DNA of 5,293 nt from Ktedonobacter racemifer (GTDB lineage Bacteria > Chloroflexota > DTOL01 > JACQYG01), in NCBI GenBank assembly GCA_020723545.1, contig DYIS01000161.1, forward strand, positions 1 to 5,293. The letters are read 5' to 3'. The translations under genes and the position numbers were made by a program. This document shows, piece after piece, positions 5,157 to 5,293 of this stretch. The stretch's first letter is position 1. Every line of letters starts with the position of its first letter. The notes beneath the pieces are model-generated. The model saw only the letters and a list, made by a program, of their open reading frames with translations, searched no databases and was not told the DNA's origin.

Positions 5157-5293
5157 TGTCTCTATCACGAGGCACAAGACTACGTTATCGCGGATCTTCG
5201 GGCCTGTTTCGAACTGCGCGGGGATGAAGATGAGGATAATGGTGCATTCGCTGGCCCTGATGGACCCCGATCTGCGGAGTTCTTTGGAGCCAA
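5157..5293 (+). pseudogene. Headless open frame running off the right edge
   Basis: After a TAG at 5154-5156 a frame stays open to the window end and gives a protein-like sequence containing YHEAQDYVIADLRACFEL, an acidic DEDED run and GPRSAEFFGA. It has no ATG, GTG or TTG codon in the visible part and no ribosome binding site, and starts right after the palindromic element. It may be the interrupted end of a gene, a gene starting further right, or chance. A shorter frame with ATG at 5224 in another phase is also open to the edge. I do not recognise either product. Confidence 0.25.

Noticed and set aside
5224..5293. New gene starting at ATG 5224 and running off the right edge
   Set aside because: Only 23 codons are visible, there is no ribosome binding site, and a competing frame looks more protein-like, so it cannot be supported.

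Overview
The window is about 55-58% GC by eye and carries a mix of accessory genes and decaying genes, all on the + strand. The transposase type, the ATPase-nuclease fusion, the YesL-like fragment and the RelE-type toxin-antitoxin pair together resemble what is common in Chloroflexota (Anaerolineae-like) or other environmental, possibly thermophilic, bacteria. This placement is an inference from family flavour, not proof. No rRNA, tRNA or CRISPR array was seen.

Layout from left to right. (1) 2-1468: the 3' part of a P-loop ATPase of the archaeal-type AAA/DUF234 group, ending in a winged helix and a PD-(D/E)xK-like nuclease domain. Its P-loop lies off the left edge. (2) 1519-2842: a complete insertion sequence of 1324 bp with 22-bp terminal inverted repeats (19 of 22 matching) and a 7-bp target duplication CTCACAC. 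Its DDE transposase is split by a one-base frame difference at a run of six C, immediately before a perfect small hairpin that holds the stop codon in its loop. The IS landed between the ATPase gene and the next operon. (3) 2857-3572: a toxin-antitoxin operon with a near-ideal sigma70 promoter, a good ribosome binding site, a 73-residue antitoxin and a RelE/YafQ-type mRNA interferase overlapping by ATGA. The toxin appears to have lost its normal stop through a small indel in the last codons, which adds an unrelated proline-rich tail of about 50 residues. (4) 3593-3877: the C-terminal half of a YesL/DUF624-like membrane protein with no N-terminal half. (5) 3883-5046: an intact M42-like zinc aminopeptidase. 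(6) 5048-5150: a striking palindromic element with two abutting perfect 8-bp hairpins enclosed by a long imperfect outer inverted repeat. It is followed by an open frame without a start codon running off the right edge.

The genes do not form one pathway. The toxin-antitoxin pair is a real two-gene operon. The peptidase is probably translated close behind the YesL-like remnant. The rest reads as a region shaped by insertion and decay: one recent-looking IS, a frameshifted toxin, a headless membrane gene, and a palindromic repeat next to a headless reading frame. I found no convincing new multi-gene system. The most unusual items are the palindromic element at 5048-5150, the hairpin and C-run at the transposase frame junction, and the altered toxin C-terminus.
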